A DNA stretch of 64,000 nucleotides from Mytilus trossulus (GCF_036588685.1 NC_086383.1:50302448-50366447), one strand, 5' to 3'; positions 43,862 to 56,260 are shown, numbered from the stretch's first letter. Numbers and translations are program-made. Notes: a model not told the origin generated them from the sequence alone.

Positions 43862-45617
43862 TTTTATTTGTCTTATCCTTCTGTCTCAGTTATCAGGGTT
43901 TAACATGCAATATTAGAAATGGTGGGTTTCCAACCCAGGATAAAGGGAATTCAAAGTATACGTTTCCCATTCTAAAATATTGAATGTCTTACCCCAAAAA
44001 AAACCATCTTGATCCTCTGTATGCATGCTTTGTAGATTTTAAGCGTGCATTTGATTCAGTTTCACATCTCCACCTTTTTTATAAACTTAAATGTATAGGT
44101 GTTGGAACAAAATTTTATGACATTATAAAATGTATGTATGAAAACACAGAAACTTGTGTAAAAATAGACCAACACAGGACAAACCTTTTTAAATCAAATA
44201 TAGGAGTAAGACAAGGGGATAATCTCAGTCCCTGTCTCTTTAATATATATTTAAATGATTTGCCAACCTATTTTGACCAAACATGTGATCCAATCCCATT
44301 AAATACACATCCCTTAAATATTTTAATGTATGCTGATGATGTAGTTCTTTTATCATCATCAGAGCAAGGACTTCAAAATTGTGTTAACAAATTAAATAAA
44401 TTTACAGTTGATAATAAAATGACAGTTAACACAAAAAAGACCAAGGTTCTTGTATTTAACAAATCAGGAAGACTTAAAAATATTAAAATATCATTAGGAA
44501 ACCAGACTTTAGAATGTGTACAAAACTACACATACTTAGGTATAAATTTTTCATCATCTGGGAGTTTCCAAAAAGCAAAGAAAGAACTTTATAACAAAGG
44601 AATGAAAGCATATTTCAAATTAAGGAAGACCTTTTCAGTGGAAAGCCCAAAACCTAGAACTTTACTACACATCTATAACCATACAATCCGACCAATCTTG
44701 TTGTATGGATCTGAAATTTGGGGTTATATACCACATAAGAAACAAATACATTTGGATAACTTTATATCAAAAGAAACTGATTATCTTGTACTAGATAAAA
44801 TTCATACTAAGCTTTGTAAATTTTCACTTGGAGTTAACATAAAAACATCAAATATGGCATGTAGAGGAGAACTAGGTTCACTCCCTACACTGTATTATGT
44901 AATAGTGAATATAATAAAATATTGTATCCATCTTTGAAAGATATTGAACCTTCAAATATTATTCTAAGGGAAGCCATATATCTGTCTCATTCTATGGACA
45001 AACATAACCAGGAATCTTGGATAGGAAGTATTAAACATATTTTTAAATTTATAGACTTAGAATATCTATTTGTTAACCAGTCAAACTTTAAACAAAACCA
45101 TATTCTAAAAAGGTAAAAACATCTTTAACTATTAATTTTAAAGAAAGCTGGTTAGCTAGTTTAGAAAGCAATTCTGGGAAGTGTACTAATTTACAATCTG
45201 GCAATAAATTAAGAACTTACAGAAAATTTTAAAAAAAAATTTAAGTTTGAACCATATTTAAAAATGAATTTAAAAAAAGACAGGCAAATAATCACAAGAT
45301 TTAGAACTAGCTGTCATGATCTTGAAATCGAAAGAGGGAGGTATTTTGGGATTAAAGCTGAAGACAGAAAGTGTAAGCTATGTAAGAACGCAGTTGAAGA
45401 CGAACTACATTTTCTTTTAAAATGTCCTGTTCTAAAAGATACTCGATCTCAACATCTATCTAATTTAAATTCCAAATTCAAAAATTTTTCAAGATTATCT
45501 GATGAAATTAAATTTGTTTGGATTCTTTCATCTGAAGATTTGTTTGTAACTTCAAACTCATCTAATTTATTGCACTCCCTTTTTGAAGAACGAAAGAAAA
45601 TTATAGAAAACATTGTT

Positions 45618-45648
<31 letters not shown>

Positions 45649-45977
45649 TAGAAGAAAAATTTAGATAGATATATAAATATAGGAAATAAAATTGATCAGG
45701 AGTTGTCTCCCATAGACCTAGTACTATAAAGAATTATGTTATTTCTCCAGGTCACAGTGGCACCCATAACAACTATGTTTTGTCAATAACTTGGTTTATA
45801 TCAGGTTAATTAGTGTAAATGTGTATTCATGTGTTGTTTTTGTTTTTTGTTGTCTAAATGTACTTTAATCATTCTAATCATTTTCTGTGCTTTATTTTGT
45901 AATTCATTCATTTGATTGTATAGCTCAAATTTTGGGCACCATGATTGGTTAATAAAATTATCTTATCTTATCTTATC
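43862..45977 (+). mobile_element. 5'-truncated non-LTR retrotransposon (LINE)
   Basis: It contains an RT domain, a C-terminal Cys-rich segment, a 3' UTR and a 3' microsatellite tail ((ttatc)3 after aataaaa). The 5' half, including the endonuclease and most of the RT N-terminus, is missing, as expected for abortive target-primed reverse transcription. An A-run at 45624-45650 separates the ORF from the 3' UTR. Clade is not certain; the tail type and the C-terminal CCHC would fit CR1/L2/Jockey-type elements. Confidence 0.85.
43984..45623 (+). pseudogene. LINE ORF2: reverse transcriptase, frameshifted
   Basis: The first frame (43984-44937) carries RT motif A (FVDFKRAFDSV, residues 16-26), the GVRQGD-x-LSP block (74-83) and the YADD catalytic box (116-119), then a TYLGI thumb-like segment. 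The reading passes to the frame of 44922-45116, then through stops and one more shift near 45110-45235. It ends in the frame of 45264-45623, which holds a C-x2-C-x7-H-x4-C knuckle (CKLCKNAVEDELHFLLKC). The protein would have reverse-transcribed its own RNA at the chromosomal target. At least two frameshifts make it inactive. The start given is simply the first Met; the true start lies in the missing 5' part. Confidence 0.85.
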
Positions 45978-46387
45978 CACTGGTCTGTGTCGGTTGTTTA
46001 TGCAAGGCAAGGCCTATCAAAAATAAAATATTGTTTGTTTCCCTAATCCAGACCGACCCTGTAAAATTGGTGCTACTCATTAATTTGTTATGTCAAAAGT
46101 CAAATTATATTTTATTCATTTTGGAATTTCAGGCTTGCCAAATTGTCCGATAATGTTCAAGCTTTTTGGAAAATTAAAATTATTTCCCTACCTACCTACC
46201 CACACCTGGCTTGGCAGGGTTGGTATTGTGGAAACAAACAATATTTTAATTTTGGCCCAACGAAAGGATGTATAACTTACAATTGAGAATTTCTGTAGGA
46301 CTGAAATTTATGAGGGACTACTATTGAGATGCATATATCCATGAATTGAAGGCATGATTCATGCAAAATTTAGATACTCAAATATAA

Positions 46388-46500
46388 AAAAAAGTAAGCT
46401 TTGGTATAATTGCCAATGAGACAACTCTCAAAAAGAGACCAAAATGACACAGAAATTAACAACTATAGGTCATTGCACAGCCTTCTTGTCTGATTTTGTG
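46388..46500 (+). mobile_element. Dispersed repeat, partial copy of the 13311 family
   Basis: The sequence aaaaaaagtaagctttggtataattgccaatgagacaactctcaaaaagagaccaaaatgacacagaaattaacaactataggtcattgcacagccttc. Confidence 0.65.
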
Positions 46501-46743
46501 GTACTTTGGCTTGGGTAATTGAGCAACATATAAGTTTTCAATCTCCAAGCCTGAAGTTTTTAGTGTTGTCTCATCTTTATAAAATGAGAATAATATTGTA
46601 AAATCAATTTGATAATTATTCCATTCAACCTGTTTTACTTGAAAGATATTTTTTCATTAATTTTGTAAATTAAGTTGGATTTTTTGCTCTGATTATCTTC
46701 TATCATTTTATGTACCTCTAAATGTTTTCTTTGTTTTTTACAG

Positions 46744-46819
46744 GTTCTCAGGTGTTTACATTGACCAATTTTACCAAACTGATTGCATTGCCATTGACTT
46801 TGAAGTATTGAATAATCAG
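46744..46819 (+). CDS. Candidate 76-base exon, possibly 5' part of the P-like transposase gene
   Basis: It is bounded by ctttgttttttacag and gtaggt. One frame is open and the other two have stops: FSGVYIDQFYQTDCIAID... The exon ends at a codon boundary, matching the next candidate exon. I do not recognise the peptide. It could equally belong to an unrelated gene. Confidence 0.35.
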
Positions 46820-46887
46820 GTAGGTTTTTTGTTGTTTTGTTTTTTTAAATATATCATATGCAAAACTTAAGATTATTTATCAAATAG

Positions 46888-47090
46888 ATATAGGAAGATG
46901 TGATATGAGTGCAATTGAGACAACTCCATGTTTACATGCCCAAGTAACAATTTATAAAAGTAAATCATTATAGGTCAAGGTACAGCCTTCAGCACAGAGC
47001 ATTGGCTCACACCAAAACAAGAAGTTTTAAAGCCCCCCCCCCCCCCCCCCCCAAATTACTTGTGTAAAACATTCAAACGGGAAAATCAAC
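46888..47090 (+). mobile_element. Dispersed repeat, 13311 family, with C20 run
   Basis: The sequence agatataggaagatgtgatatgagtgcaattgagacaactcc...cattataggtcaaggtacagccttcagcacagagcattggctcacacc. It is followed by 20 C (47033-47052) and then aaattacttgtgtaaaacattcaaacggg. Confidence 0.7.
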
Positions 47091-47829
47091 AGTAACCTTA
47101 ACCCAACTTTAAAACATACTTAAAAAATAAAAGTTACAGTGGTCATTCACGTCATTAGGTACTGAAAATATTATTTACATAAATTGTGAAGTGAAATGTA
47201 CATGTATATTTAAGATATAAGCGCATTATGTTCAAGTTACACGACCAAATATTATATTATTGATTAATAATTTATAATGAATGTACAATCAGTGATATGG
47301 TTGGCCTTTTCCAAACTACTTCTACCCTTTTTTATTGAGAAAATAGGCGTCCATTTTATTACATTGGGAAATTTATAATAAACCCTGAACATGACTGGAA
47401 CTACAATTTGCAGACCCCCTTTGAAGATGTAAACCCTTGTTTAAAATAAGACTCCTTATTGTGAGTGAAGATGCATAAATACAAAATGTAGACCCTCAAA
47501 TCTGCACAAATAGTGATTCAGGCATGACAAATGATTTAATGAGTGATTTTCAGTTTCTACTCATACACAATTACTACTGAGACTGCACTGTTTGGGAAAA
47601 AGTAGTCTTTTTGGGAATAGATTTAAGCATATTTTTTTTTAAATTGGGAATTTTCTACAGAGGAAATTGAAAAAGCCTTTATTCTACAATAATTTATAAT
47701 TAAGGCAAACAATATAATGAATATCACTGACATGTATAAAGTACTAAATTGAAAATCACTGATATCAAAAATGCAATAAAATAATCATGTTAAGAAACAA
47801 TTATTAATGCGGTCGGGGTTGCATAACAG
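47091..47829. other. Non-coding, possible intron
   Basis: Nothing recognisable. If the two candidate exons are real, this is intron between them. Confidence 0.3.
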
Positions 47830-48011
47830 GTTTTAGCATGCAGATTCTCTGGATTGTCAAGGTCAACATCCAGTGAAATAAAGTGGTCCAGTCCTGAACT
47901 GGAATTATCAATGTTTAAAACAACATCTACAGACTCTAACATGTACATTCATATGCAATACTCACACACTTCAGAAACAGGTGATCACAATATCAGTACA
48001 TCAATTTCCAA
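47830..48011 (+). CDS. Candidate 182-base exon, possibly 5' part of the P-like transposase gene
   Basis: Acceptor gcataacag and donor gtatat. The open frame starts VLACRFSGLSRSTSSEIKW and continues Ser/Thr-rich. The phases agree both with the exon at 46744 and with the ATG-bearing exon at 48666, but two such agreements can arise by chance. No family is recognised. Confidence 0.3.
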
Positions 48012-48064
48012 GTATATATGTACGGTAGCTAACCCCTCCCCTCGCCTGTGCTTGCTAAAATCAT

Positions 48065-48200
48065 TTGGTATACATCCGGGTGCGGGAATTTCTCGCTACA
48101 TTGAAGACCTGTTGGTGACCTTCTGCTGTTGTTGTTTTTTTCTATGGTCGGGTTGTTGTCTCTATGACACATTCCCCATTTCCATTCTCAATTTTATATA
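48065..48200 (-). mobile_element. Dispersed repeat, ccgggtgcgggaatttctcgctac family
   Basis: The sequence catccgggtgcgggaatttctcgctacattgaagacctgttggtgaccttctgctgttg...ggtcgggttgttgtctctatgacacattccccatttccattctcaat is almost identical to 63350-63470. The open frame at 47854-48210 runs into it. Confidence 0.75.
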
Positions 48201-48665
48201 TCAAAGTTAACACACTTTGATATACTGAATTTATTATAAAATATGATTTCGCATTTGGTATGAAATATATATTATTTCAGGTTTGCATATACAGGTTTTG
48301 GTCATTGTTGGTGTTTGTATGCTTAAATCGAATGAGTCAATAAATTTTAACGTTCATTGTCATCATGGTCATGTGAAAAGGTAGAACTTCCAAAAATTAC
48401 AAGTTAAATAATACAAATAGTTTTTATACGTCCTTATTAATTTTTGGTATAAGAAAAATGGTATTTGAAAAAAAAAAGAAAATGCCTACCTACCTTTCCA
48501 CTGTCTCAACCTTTGGGTAGGGTTTGGGCAAACCAAAATATTTTTAAGTGTGGCCCTATTGTCTAGAACTCCCTATTGGGTTTTTTAACACATTTTATAT
48601 TATACATTTCCTAGTTTTGGGGTTTTCCCTTCTGTTTATTAATTGCTGTCCTCATTACTTTATAG

Positions 48666-51209
48666 AATGCCTAAGAGGAAGAAAAGACAGAATGTGCCAT
48701 ATCGTGTAGGAAAAGACGTGGAACTGGCAAATCAAAATTAGACAAAGCGCTGACTGAAATACATGCACTTACGCCAGACATTGCACCTGATGAAGATCTT
48801 TTTGCATCTGAAACAGAAGAGCTTACATGCACCAGTATGGATTCAGTCTCCTTGGATCATTCATATTTGTCTGATAACCAGACCGTGGCAGAACTTTGTT
48901 TAGATGAAGAAATTGATGTTAATCAACATATTGAACTTGAATGCCAAGAAGAATGTGTAATAGCTTCAGAAAACCCTTACGAGGCATTGAAAAGGACAAT
49001 TTGTACTAGTCTTACTTTTCCATATGTATACAATACTGCTTCCAGTGACCACATGCAAATTATTGAACACTATCCATCATCAAGAAGCGTGTATGTTAAG
49101 TTGACTGTCATAATCCACAATGATTTTTCTGCTAAGTTATATGTTCACGGCATCGAACTAAGTAGAGAGCATGACATCTGGTTGGGATTGCCAAGTGTGT
49201 ATGACAACATAGCCAGCATTGAAAAACTGTTATCTAAACTAAAGAGTTATACTGTTTGTAGTGGGAACCACGAGCAAGAGTTTCTAGACCTTACTCCAGT
49301 TGGTAGCACAATAGAGCATGCAACAGATGCACAGAGTTGTCGAGGTTTTAAAGAACAAGATTTCGGTGCCGTTAAAGGGACTATTAATTACTCTTCAACA
49401 GTTTGCAATGTCAGTTGTTTGTTACTAGTGCAAGGAAACAGATGCTCTCCATGTACTCGTCTTCGTCGCATTCTTATAAGCAGAAAACACCGACTTGAAG
49501 GAAAAAAAGGCTTTCTGATGGCAGCTAGTGTTGGATAATCGGTTGAAATTACCAACCGATTATCTATTACAATCGTTTGACAGCAACCAACCGACTATCG
49601 GTTATAATCGGATCATAATACCTTGCCCTTTTTTTTTTAAAGGAAATCATGTATTTAGTCTCATTGTACATGTCTTATGTGTACATTCCATATCATTGCA
49701 GAGTTTATATATTCATATTTGATCTTGTGTTTCCTTTTCATATTCTTGTGTACTAAATTATTATCCTGGTACCTTTGACAATTATCTATTCAGCAGTTAA
49801 AACAACGAATTGATAAGAATCAAGATTCATATTGAACATATTTTATCTCATAATTACAACATTAATTACCAACAGTGACACTAACATTTCTAAATTTCAA
49901 TGGTGTAACTCACAAAACAATTTCAATAACATAGCTGTATGAACATTTGAATGCTTCTAATTAGGAAAAGATATATAAAGTTTTTAATTTTTAGAAATTT
50001 AAAATTAACACAAAAAAATAAAACAATTCATTTGCATTATAATATATACAGTAAACAAAGTGTATTAAGCCATTGACTGTTAATTCGTGAAGAATGCTTT
50101 TTTTCACTTTTTTGATCATTAGTTTCTGTCAACTGTGTCATTCGTACGTCTGAACTTATAATTGCAAGAATGCGGAATTATTACATAGTTGAACCGTATT
50201 CGATTCGTGATTCTTATATTTTTATAAATGGCGGACAAATTTCGAAAAATTTTCAAAAATAAACGATGTTTGGCAAGCAATTTGGAAAGGAATATGACGT
50301 TTTTGATGCAATACATGGATAAACATTTCAAAAAGTCAATTTGCAACACGTTCTAATGAAGCAACGAAATTATTTTGTCTAAAATCAGAATGATTTGTAC
50401 CACTCTCAAGTAACAAGTACCTGTAATGAAAGAAAGTATTTCATACAAAGTTATTAATGTTAAATAACCTTCCATCAATCTGCAAATGCTTTTGTCACGT
50501 TTATAAAGAAGAAAATTGGTTTATTCTTTAATTATTGGATGTTTGACATTGTTACTATCATCGACTGGTTAATATTGTTTGACTGCGCATATAAAATGCA
50601 AACCGTAAATAGACCGGAAGTTGATAAGCTAAAGGTCCGGAAACTTAAACGACAATCGATTGAACAAAATCCCAATCGATCATCGACATCGCAAGGCCCA
50701 ACCAACTGATTTCCGACTTATTCCGATCATCGGAACAACACTAATGGCAGCTCTCCAAATTACATTTCAAGGAAATATAAACATTGCAACATGTCAAGAG
50801 ATGAACTCATTGGTAAAATTTCTCAGCAAAGAAATGTCATCACCAGTTTGCAAAACCAGATCGCACAAACTCAAAGACAGTTTCAACGAGATTTATCCGG
50901 AAGTGGTGTGACTCTAAATGCATGTCAGTCCATTGAGATGTGAGATGCTATGGCTTTATGTTCGACCGAAATGGAGAAAGCCTTCCCAGATTCCAATTGC
51001 TTTCAAAGACTTTTTTGGAGTGAACAATTTAAAAGTGTTAACGTGAAATCAGCTAAAGGAATGAAATGGCATCCCATGATAATTAGATGGTGCTTGTATC
51101 TTCGACAGAAGTCCAGTGCTGCATATGCATGATGCTTTGAGAGACTCAGGGTTTATCACTTTACCTAGTGCAAGGACTTTGTTTGATTACTCTCACTACA
51201 CTAAATGTG
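48666..51209 (+). pseudogene. P-like transposase, first coding block (with internal insertion)
   Basis: The acceptor ttactttatag precedes it. ATG at 48667 begins MPKRKKRQN, then a frameshift leads to the long frame with MDSVSLDHSYL at 48837. An A-run near 49502 shifts the frame again. After removing 49526-50743 plus one target duplication, the reading continues DGSSPNYISRKYKHCNMSRDEL. It ends ..DSGFITLPSARTLFDYSHYTKC and a donor. The N-terminal 200 residues are acidic and without a recognised domain. Confidence 0.8.
49526..50743. mobile_element. 1218-bp hAT-like non-autonomous transposon in the transposase exon
   Basis: Ends: tagtgttggataatcgg on the left and, reversed, tagtgttgttccgatgatcgg on the right. 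The same eight bases, atggcagc, stand immediately outside both ends (49518-49525 and 50744-50751), the 8-bp duplication typical of hAT elements. Removing the element and one copy joins two parts of the P-like transposase reading frame. Subterminal regions hold repeated accgat / atcgat motifs. There is no transposase inside; the minus frame at 50119-50349 has no family resemblance. Confidence 0.9.
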
Positions 51210-51228
51210 GTAAGTTAGCTACACATAT

Positions 51229-53382
51229 GGGTGGAATCAGAAAAAATGAGGCAAAAGTGTGACGAGCATGGTCAAAAATAAACATATTTTTGGGGGTTCA
51301 GGATTTGTCTCACCACCTTCACCATATCATTTATTTTATGAAACTTAAGTGTCCAGACAAAGCATTAAGACATTAAGAATAATTTTAACTTTTAATAACT
51401 AACAAAATCAGTAATTTGAACAAATACAACTAAACATATACACATGATTTACATCAATTAAGAATACATTAAAAGCATAAACATATTTCCTATTAATGCC
51501 AGGTTGATTAAGGAACATTTGGATACCAAATTCTCTATACATTATCGCCATCAATTTGAAAAAAATCCTGTTATAGCACTTTATGTATTGCAGATTATGA
51601 ATGACCTGGTTATAAAAGTTTAAATACAGAAAAAAATTATTTAAGAATGTTAACAAAAACACCCTTTACATTAAAGACGCAACTTTTGGTAACAATCAGC
51701 AAAAAAAAATATACCAATATAGGCTACACTTTTAAAGTAATCATCTTTTTAGAAAAGCATCCATTTCTGGGATTTTGTCACACTCCTGACATATTTGACA
51801 CATATCATATATATCAAAAAATATATAATATGAATGCATTTATCACATGTTGGAAGAAAAGTATCAAAACCCAGCAGGCAATTCTATCGAAATTTCATGA
51901 AATTATTGAATATATAGAATATGTTCTCTTTTTTTTTTAATCAACATAAGGGTGGAATCAGAAAAATGAAGATTTTAACATATTGGGGCATATTGTTTGC
52001 CCCATTATATTTAGGAAAGTAAATTAAATGTCAAACCAACAAGTTCAATACCAGCTAACTTGCAGCCAAATTTCATTTAGATATCTTGTACCAGCCAAAA
52101 GTTTTATTAAGAAAACATGTCAAATTTGTCAGGAGTGTGACGCTTTTTGTGTGACAGGATTTTTTTTTAATAATTTACATGTTGAGTAAAAATTATTATG
52201 ATGAATGCATGTATATGAAGATGGTTTATAATCATTCTTCAATACTAGGTTTTGTAGATTATAGATTGGTGTTATCATTGCACAAATATTATGTAAATAA
52301 ATATACATTATGAAAAGGTATGTACCAAGTGTGACAACTGTCAAATTTATATAATGCTTTTCATCTTACATTGTTATTTATTTTTCAGAAGCACCTGTTC
52401 CATAGAGAAGAAAAACATTTAGTGCAGCTGTGATAATCTATATGTTGAATCTACACACTTGATTTTTAGATGTCAGGAGTGTGACACTTTTTTTATACAT
52501 TCAATGACATATATTGTTTAAATTTTGTATTTACTAACCTTCTTCTATCAAAATTTTGACACCAAGTAACAATGGATCATTTTTTTTAATATGTAATTAA
52601 AATTTAAACAATGTCATTGATGTATAAAAAAAGTGTCACACTCCTGACATCTAAAAATCAAGTGTGTAAGTTCAACATATAGATTATCACAGCTGCACTA
52701 AATGTTTTTCTTCTCTATGGAACAGGTGCTTCTGAAAAATAAATAACAATGTAAGATGAAAAGCATTATATAAATTTGGTACATGTTGAAAGACAGTTGT
52801 CACACTCCTGACATTTTTGGGTGCTTGTATAGAAGTTAATCCAATATGTGAATTATGCACCTCAGGATGTCTGTATAGCCTTTTATGGATAGCTTATACA
52901 TGTATACAATAAATACTTACCAGTTTTACACACAAATACTCCTTTAAAATACAACCATAACACTTTAATTTAGAAATTATCAAATTTTGCCAATATTAAT
53001 TTTTGGTACATACCTTTTCATAATGTATATTTATTTACATAATATTTGTGCAATGATAACACCAATCTATAATCTACAAAACCTAGTATTGAAGAATGAT
53101 TATAAACCATCTTCATATACATGCATTCATCATAATAATTTTTACTCAACATGTAAATTATTAAAAAAAAATCCTGTCACACAAAAAGCGTCACACTCCT
53201 GACAAATTTGACATGTTTTTTTAATAAAACTTTTGGCTGGTACAAGATATCTAAATGAAATTTGGCTGCAAGTTAGCTGGTATTGAACTTGTTGGTTTGA
53301 CATTTAATTTACTTTCCTAAATATAATGGGGCAAACAATATGCCCCAATATGTTAAAATCTTCATTTTTTCTGATTCCACCC
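51229..53382. mobile_element. ~2.15-kb foldback element in the transposase intron
   Basis: It starts gggtggaatcagaaaaaatga at 51229 and ends with the reverse complement at 53382. Both sides abut atat (51225-51228 and 53383-53386). A third copy of the terminal sequence lies at 51950. From there to 53382 the DNA is an almost perfect palindrome. The outer arms are 51950-52326 and 53005-53382 and the inner arms 52331-52532 and 52600-52803, with about 200 bp (52804-53004) present on one side only. The motif gtcaggagtgtgac, or its complement, occurs at least six times. The identical peptides readable at 52129-52344 (-) and 52987-53202 (+) are the two arms, not genes. Confidence 0.85.
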
Positions 53383-53386
53383 ATAT

Positions 53387-54421
53387 ATTTTAAACATGTA
53401 CAATTGTGTTGGGGGGTTCTGTCTTTTCAATGTATAGAATCAATCAAACAGATAATAAATTAACATTATGAAACAAGAGAAAAAATTTAGAATTTAATTT
53501 AGAGTTCTAAAAATTTAAATATACAATATATATTCAAATAGATAATAATGCATTCCCTTTAAAGCGAAAAGAAATGGTTATTATATACATGATTCATGCT
53601 TTAATATGATTTATAAATTGCTTTTTTGAATACATGTATACTAGGCGTTAGTATGAGGTACATGTAACTTTAGGGCCTTCATCAATGAGAAAAACCAAAA
53701 CACTATTATATATAATACATGTAGCCATGATAGTTGCCTGGAATTTAAAGGCTAAGCCAGGTATTACATTGTATTAAGACTATGAAGATAATTGACAGTC
53801 TACATTTTGCTTTTGTGGTTTTACAAAAGATATATATATGTGTATATTGTATGTCTCCTTATGGGGCACAATGTGATGTGGTTAAACATACATAACATAT
53901 ATACATTGTATGTTGTTCCCCTTAACAGTACAAAATACATCACTGTAATTATAAGTCATTCAATGTCAAAATGTTTATACATTTGAATTTCAGTAATTGC
54001 GTACATGTTCATGTTTTACAAGTTTCAGTTCTAGTAACTATATATTTGAGAAAAACATAATTGAATATATATTAAAATTGAAATTTCTCCTTCAGAAATA
54101 AACAATTCACTATTTTTTGACAATAGACAGGATAGATATATATCATGATGATTATTTAGCGTAGTTATGAATGTCGCTATAAATTAAATAAAATACTGGC
54201 GAGTTGTGGCACATGGTATGAACATTTGTCTGTTGTTGAACATATTGAAGGATTTGTCTTCTTGTTTTTGTCAAATTACTTGTTAGGTTGCTGTCTTGTT
54301 TTGATATTTGCCATTTAAATCACTCTCCATATATGTTAAAATGTAGGTCACATGTACTTTTCCTTTTAACACTGAAGAATGTTTAAAATGTGATTTTCTG
54401 AAAGATTTTTTTCTCCTTCAG
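53387..54421. other. Rest of the transposase intron
   Basis: AT-rich, with a pyrimidine-rich stretch before the acceptor at 54420-54421. No other element was recognised. Confidence 0.4.
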
Positions 54422-55775
54422 GTAATGGTTATCAACCAGATGTTCTAAATATATTGAAATCAGAGGCAGAAAAGAAGGGCATGTATAACATAGATGAGCC
54501 ATGGCGAAATTAAAGTACGTTGGAATACTATTTGATGAAATTCAGGTTAAATCAGAAATAGTATATGACAAATACAGTGGTGAATTAATAGGTTACTGTA
54601 ATTTAGACAAAGTTGGCAACCAGATGATGGAACTTGACAAGAGTATTAAAGGAACTGAACAATCAGACATAGCCAAGTACATGCTTGTTGTAATGGTGAG
54701 AGGTGTAACTTGCGACCTACGGTTCCCATTGGCCGGTTTTCCAACAAATAGTATAACAGCAGATTTTTTGTACCCTGTTATTTGGAAGGCAGTACGCATC
54801 CTAGAGACCGGCCTTGTTGACCTAAGGGTTCTATTTATTACTTGCGATGGTGCGTCATCTAACAGAAGATTTTTTAAACTTCACAGTGAGGACAATGACT
54901 TCGTGCACTATGCAGATCACCCATATACTCATCTGACAACAGAGTCATATATTTTATTTCGGATGTACCCCATCTTATCAAAACAACACGCAACTGTTTT
55001 TGCAATTCATTCTCGCATAAGAATACTCGTAAAATGTGGAAAGACGGTAAAGATATTTCTTGGCTTCATATGCTGAATGTATTTGAACAACATTGTGAGC
55101 TGTCCTTATATAGCCCATGTCCAAAACTAACAAGAAAGCATATAGACATGTCTACATTTGGGTGCATGAAAGTGAATTTCGCAGCACAGGTACTACATGT
55201 ACTAAGTTCAACTGTAGCGAATGCGTTGGAAATGCTTTATGGAGACAATGTGACAGAGACCGTTAACTTTATAAGGGTAATGAACCGCTTTTTTGACTGT
55301 TTGAATGTGAGAAGCCTGTACGAAGGTCGTAACAAAAGAAATCCTGACTTAAACCCATACAATTCTCCGAATGATGAAAGACTGAGGTGGTTGAAAGAGG
55401 ATTTCCTAAATTACTTTAGTGAATGGGAGCAAGCCGTCATGAATCGAGTTGGAAATTTCACTTTGAAAGAACGAAAGGGGATGCAGCTTAGCCATCAGAC
55501 TATAACTGGACTTAAAATAAGTGTACATTCTATTGTTGCAAGTGTAAAATTTTTATTAAACAGTGGTGCTAAGTTTGTGCTCACTCACTCCTTCAATCAG
55601 GATCCACTTGAACAGGAGTTTGGACATTATTGTCATAGAGTTGGTGACAACAATAACCCAACAGTATATGCGTGCCGTAGGAGCAGTTGCCTTAGCTCCA
55701 AAGAGAGGGAATATCCACCGACAGAATGATGAAAACCGTTTTGTAATTGACAATTCAAAGTTACCAAAGAGATAA
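54422..55775 (+). pseudogene. P-like transposase, second coding block (catalytic core)
   Basis: It starts NGYQPDVLNILKSEAEKKG, shifts frame at about 54510 into KYVGILFDEI, shifts again at about 54930 (the correct frame reads YFISDVPHLIKTTRN), and then reads through 55034-55667 in one frame. It finally shifts into RAVGAVALAPKRGNIH and ends at TAA 55775 after a basic tail. It carries most of the RNase-H-like and C-terminal conserved blocks. Confidence 0.85.
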
Positions 55776-55947
55776 ACTCTAGTTGTACTCTAGTGACATT
55801 GTCATTGTTATTATGTATAAACTTCAAAAGGTTATGAATAGTTTTAATTTAGATTTTAATGTTTTCTCCTGTTTTACCAGCATGCATGAAGACGTGCTAA
55901 AAGTACATGAAAGTTCAAAGTAAATACAATATTCTGAATGTGGATCT

Positions 55948-55953
55948 AATAAA
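55948..55953 (+). terminator. Polyadenylation signal aataaa
   Basis: It lies 173 bases past the stop of the P-like transposase in the expected orientation. Confidence 0.5.
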
Positions 55954-55984
55954 TTCCTGTTTTATTGGTATTTTTTTAATTTTT

Positions 55985-56260
55985 TATTATTGTTTATGAT
56001 ACATGTTGTATATATATTGAACATGTATGATGTGTGTCAACAAAGGAAAACTTTACTTGTCTCTTAATATTGTTGGTAACTTAAATGTATATAGTAGGCA
56101 AGTCAATTATCTAGGATTATGTACATTTTTAAAATTTGTATATACATCATTTGTTATGAAAAAAAGTTGTTCCTTTTACATTGTACATGTTTTATGTTTG
56201 TTTAAATGACAGCTTTATGTGTCTCAGAAGTCGATAAAATAAATCTTATCTTATATAGTG
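55985..56260 (+). repeat. Possible LINE 3'-end fragment
   Basis: It ends gataaaataaatcttatcttat, like the 3' tail of the LINE at 45977. There is no coding content, so this is only a hint. Confidence 0.3.

Larger units (their letters stand above)
48666..55775 (+). pseudogene. P-element/THAP9-like transposase gene, decayed and interrupted
   Basis: Two coding blocks, 48666-51209 (containing a 1218-bp insertion) and 54422-55775, are joined by a clean intron: donor gtaagt at 51210, acceptor ctccttcag before 54422, phases matching. Family landmarks in order are: CSPCTRLRRIL and KHRLE (49455-49500), a helical segment DELIGKISQQRNVI, FWSEQFKSVNVKSAKGMKWHP, WCLYLRQKSSAAY (about 51090), GILFDEI-x8-YDK-x-SGELIGY (54530), TCDGASSNRRFF (54840), DVPHLIKTTRN (about 54970), DGKDISW, GNFTLKERKGMQLSHQTITGLK (about 55450) and DPLEQEFGHYCHRVGDNN (55600). 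The Asp residues of the RNase-H-like core are visible. At least five frameshifts (about 48700, 49505, 51130, 54510, 54930, 55670) disable it. No THAP zinc finger is seen in the blocks. The enzyme would have cut and joined element ends. A polyadenylation signal aataaa follows at 55948. Confidence 0.85.

Noticed and set aside
47854-48210. 118-residue plus frame
   Set aside because: Its second half runs into a dispersed repeat (48065-48200). Only the first part is retained as a weak exon candidate.
52129-53202. Two 71-residue frames with almost identical peptides on opposite strands
   Set aside because: They are the two arms of the foldback element, so identity reflects the palindrome, not a conserved protein.
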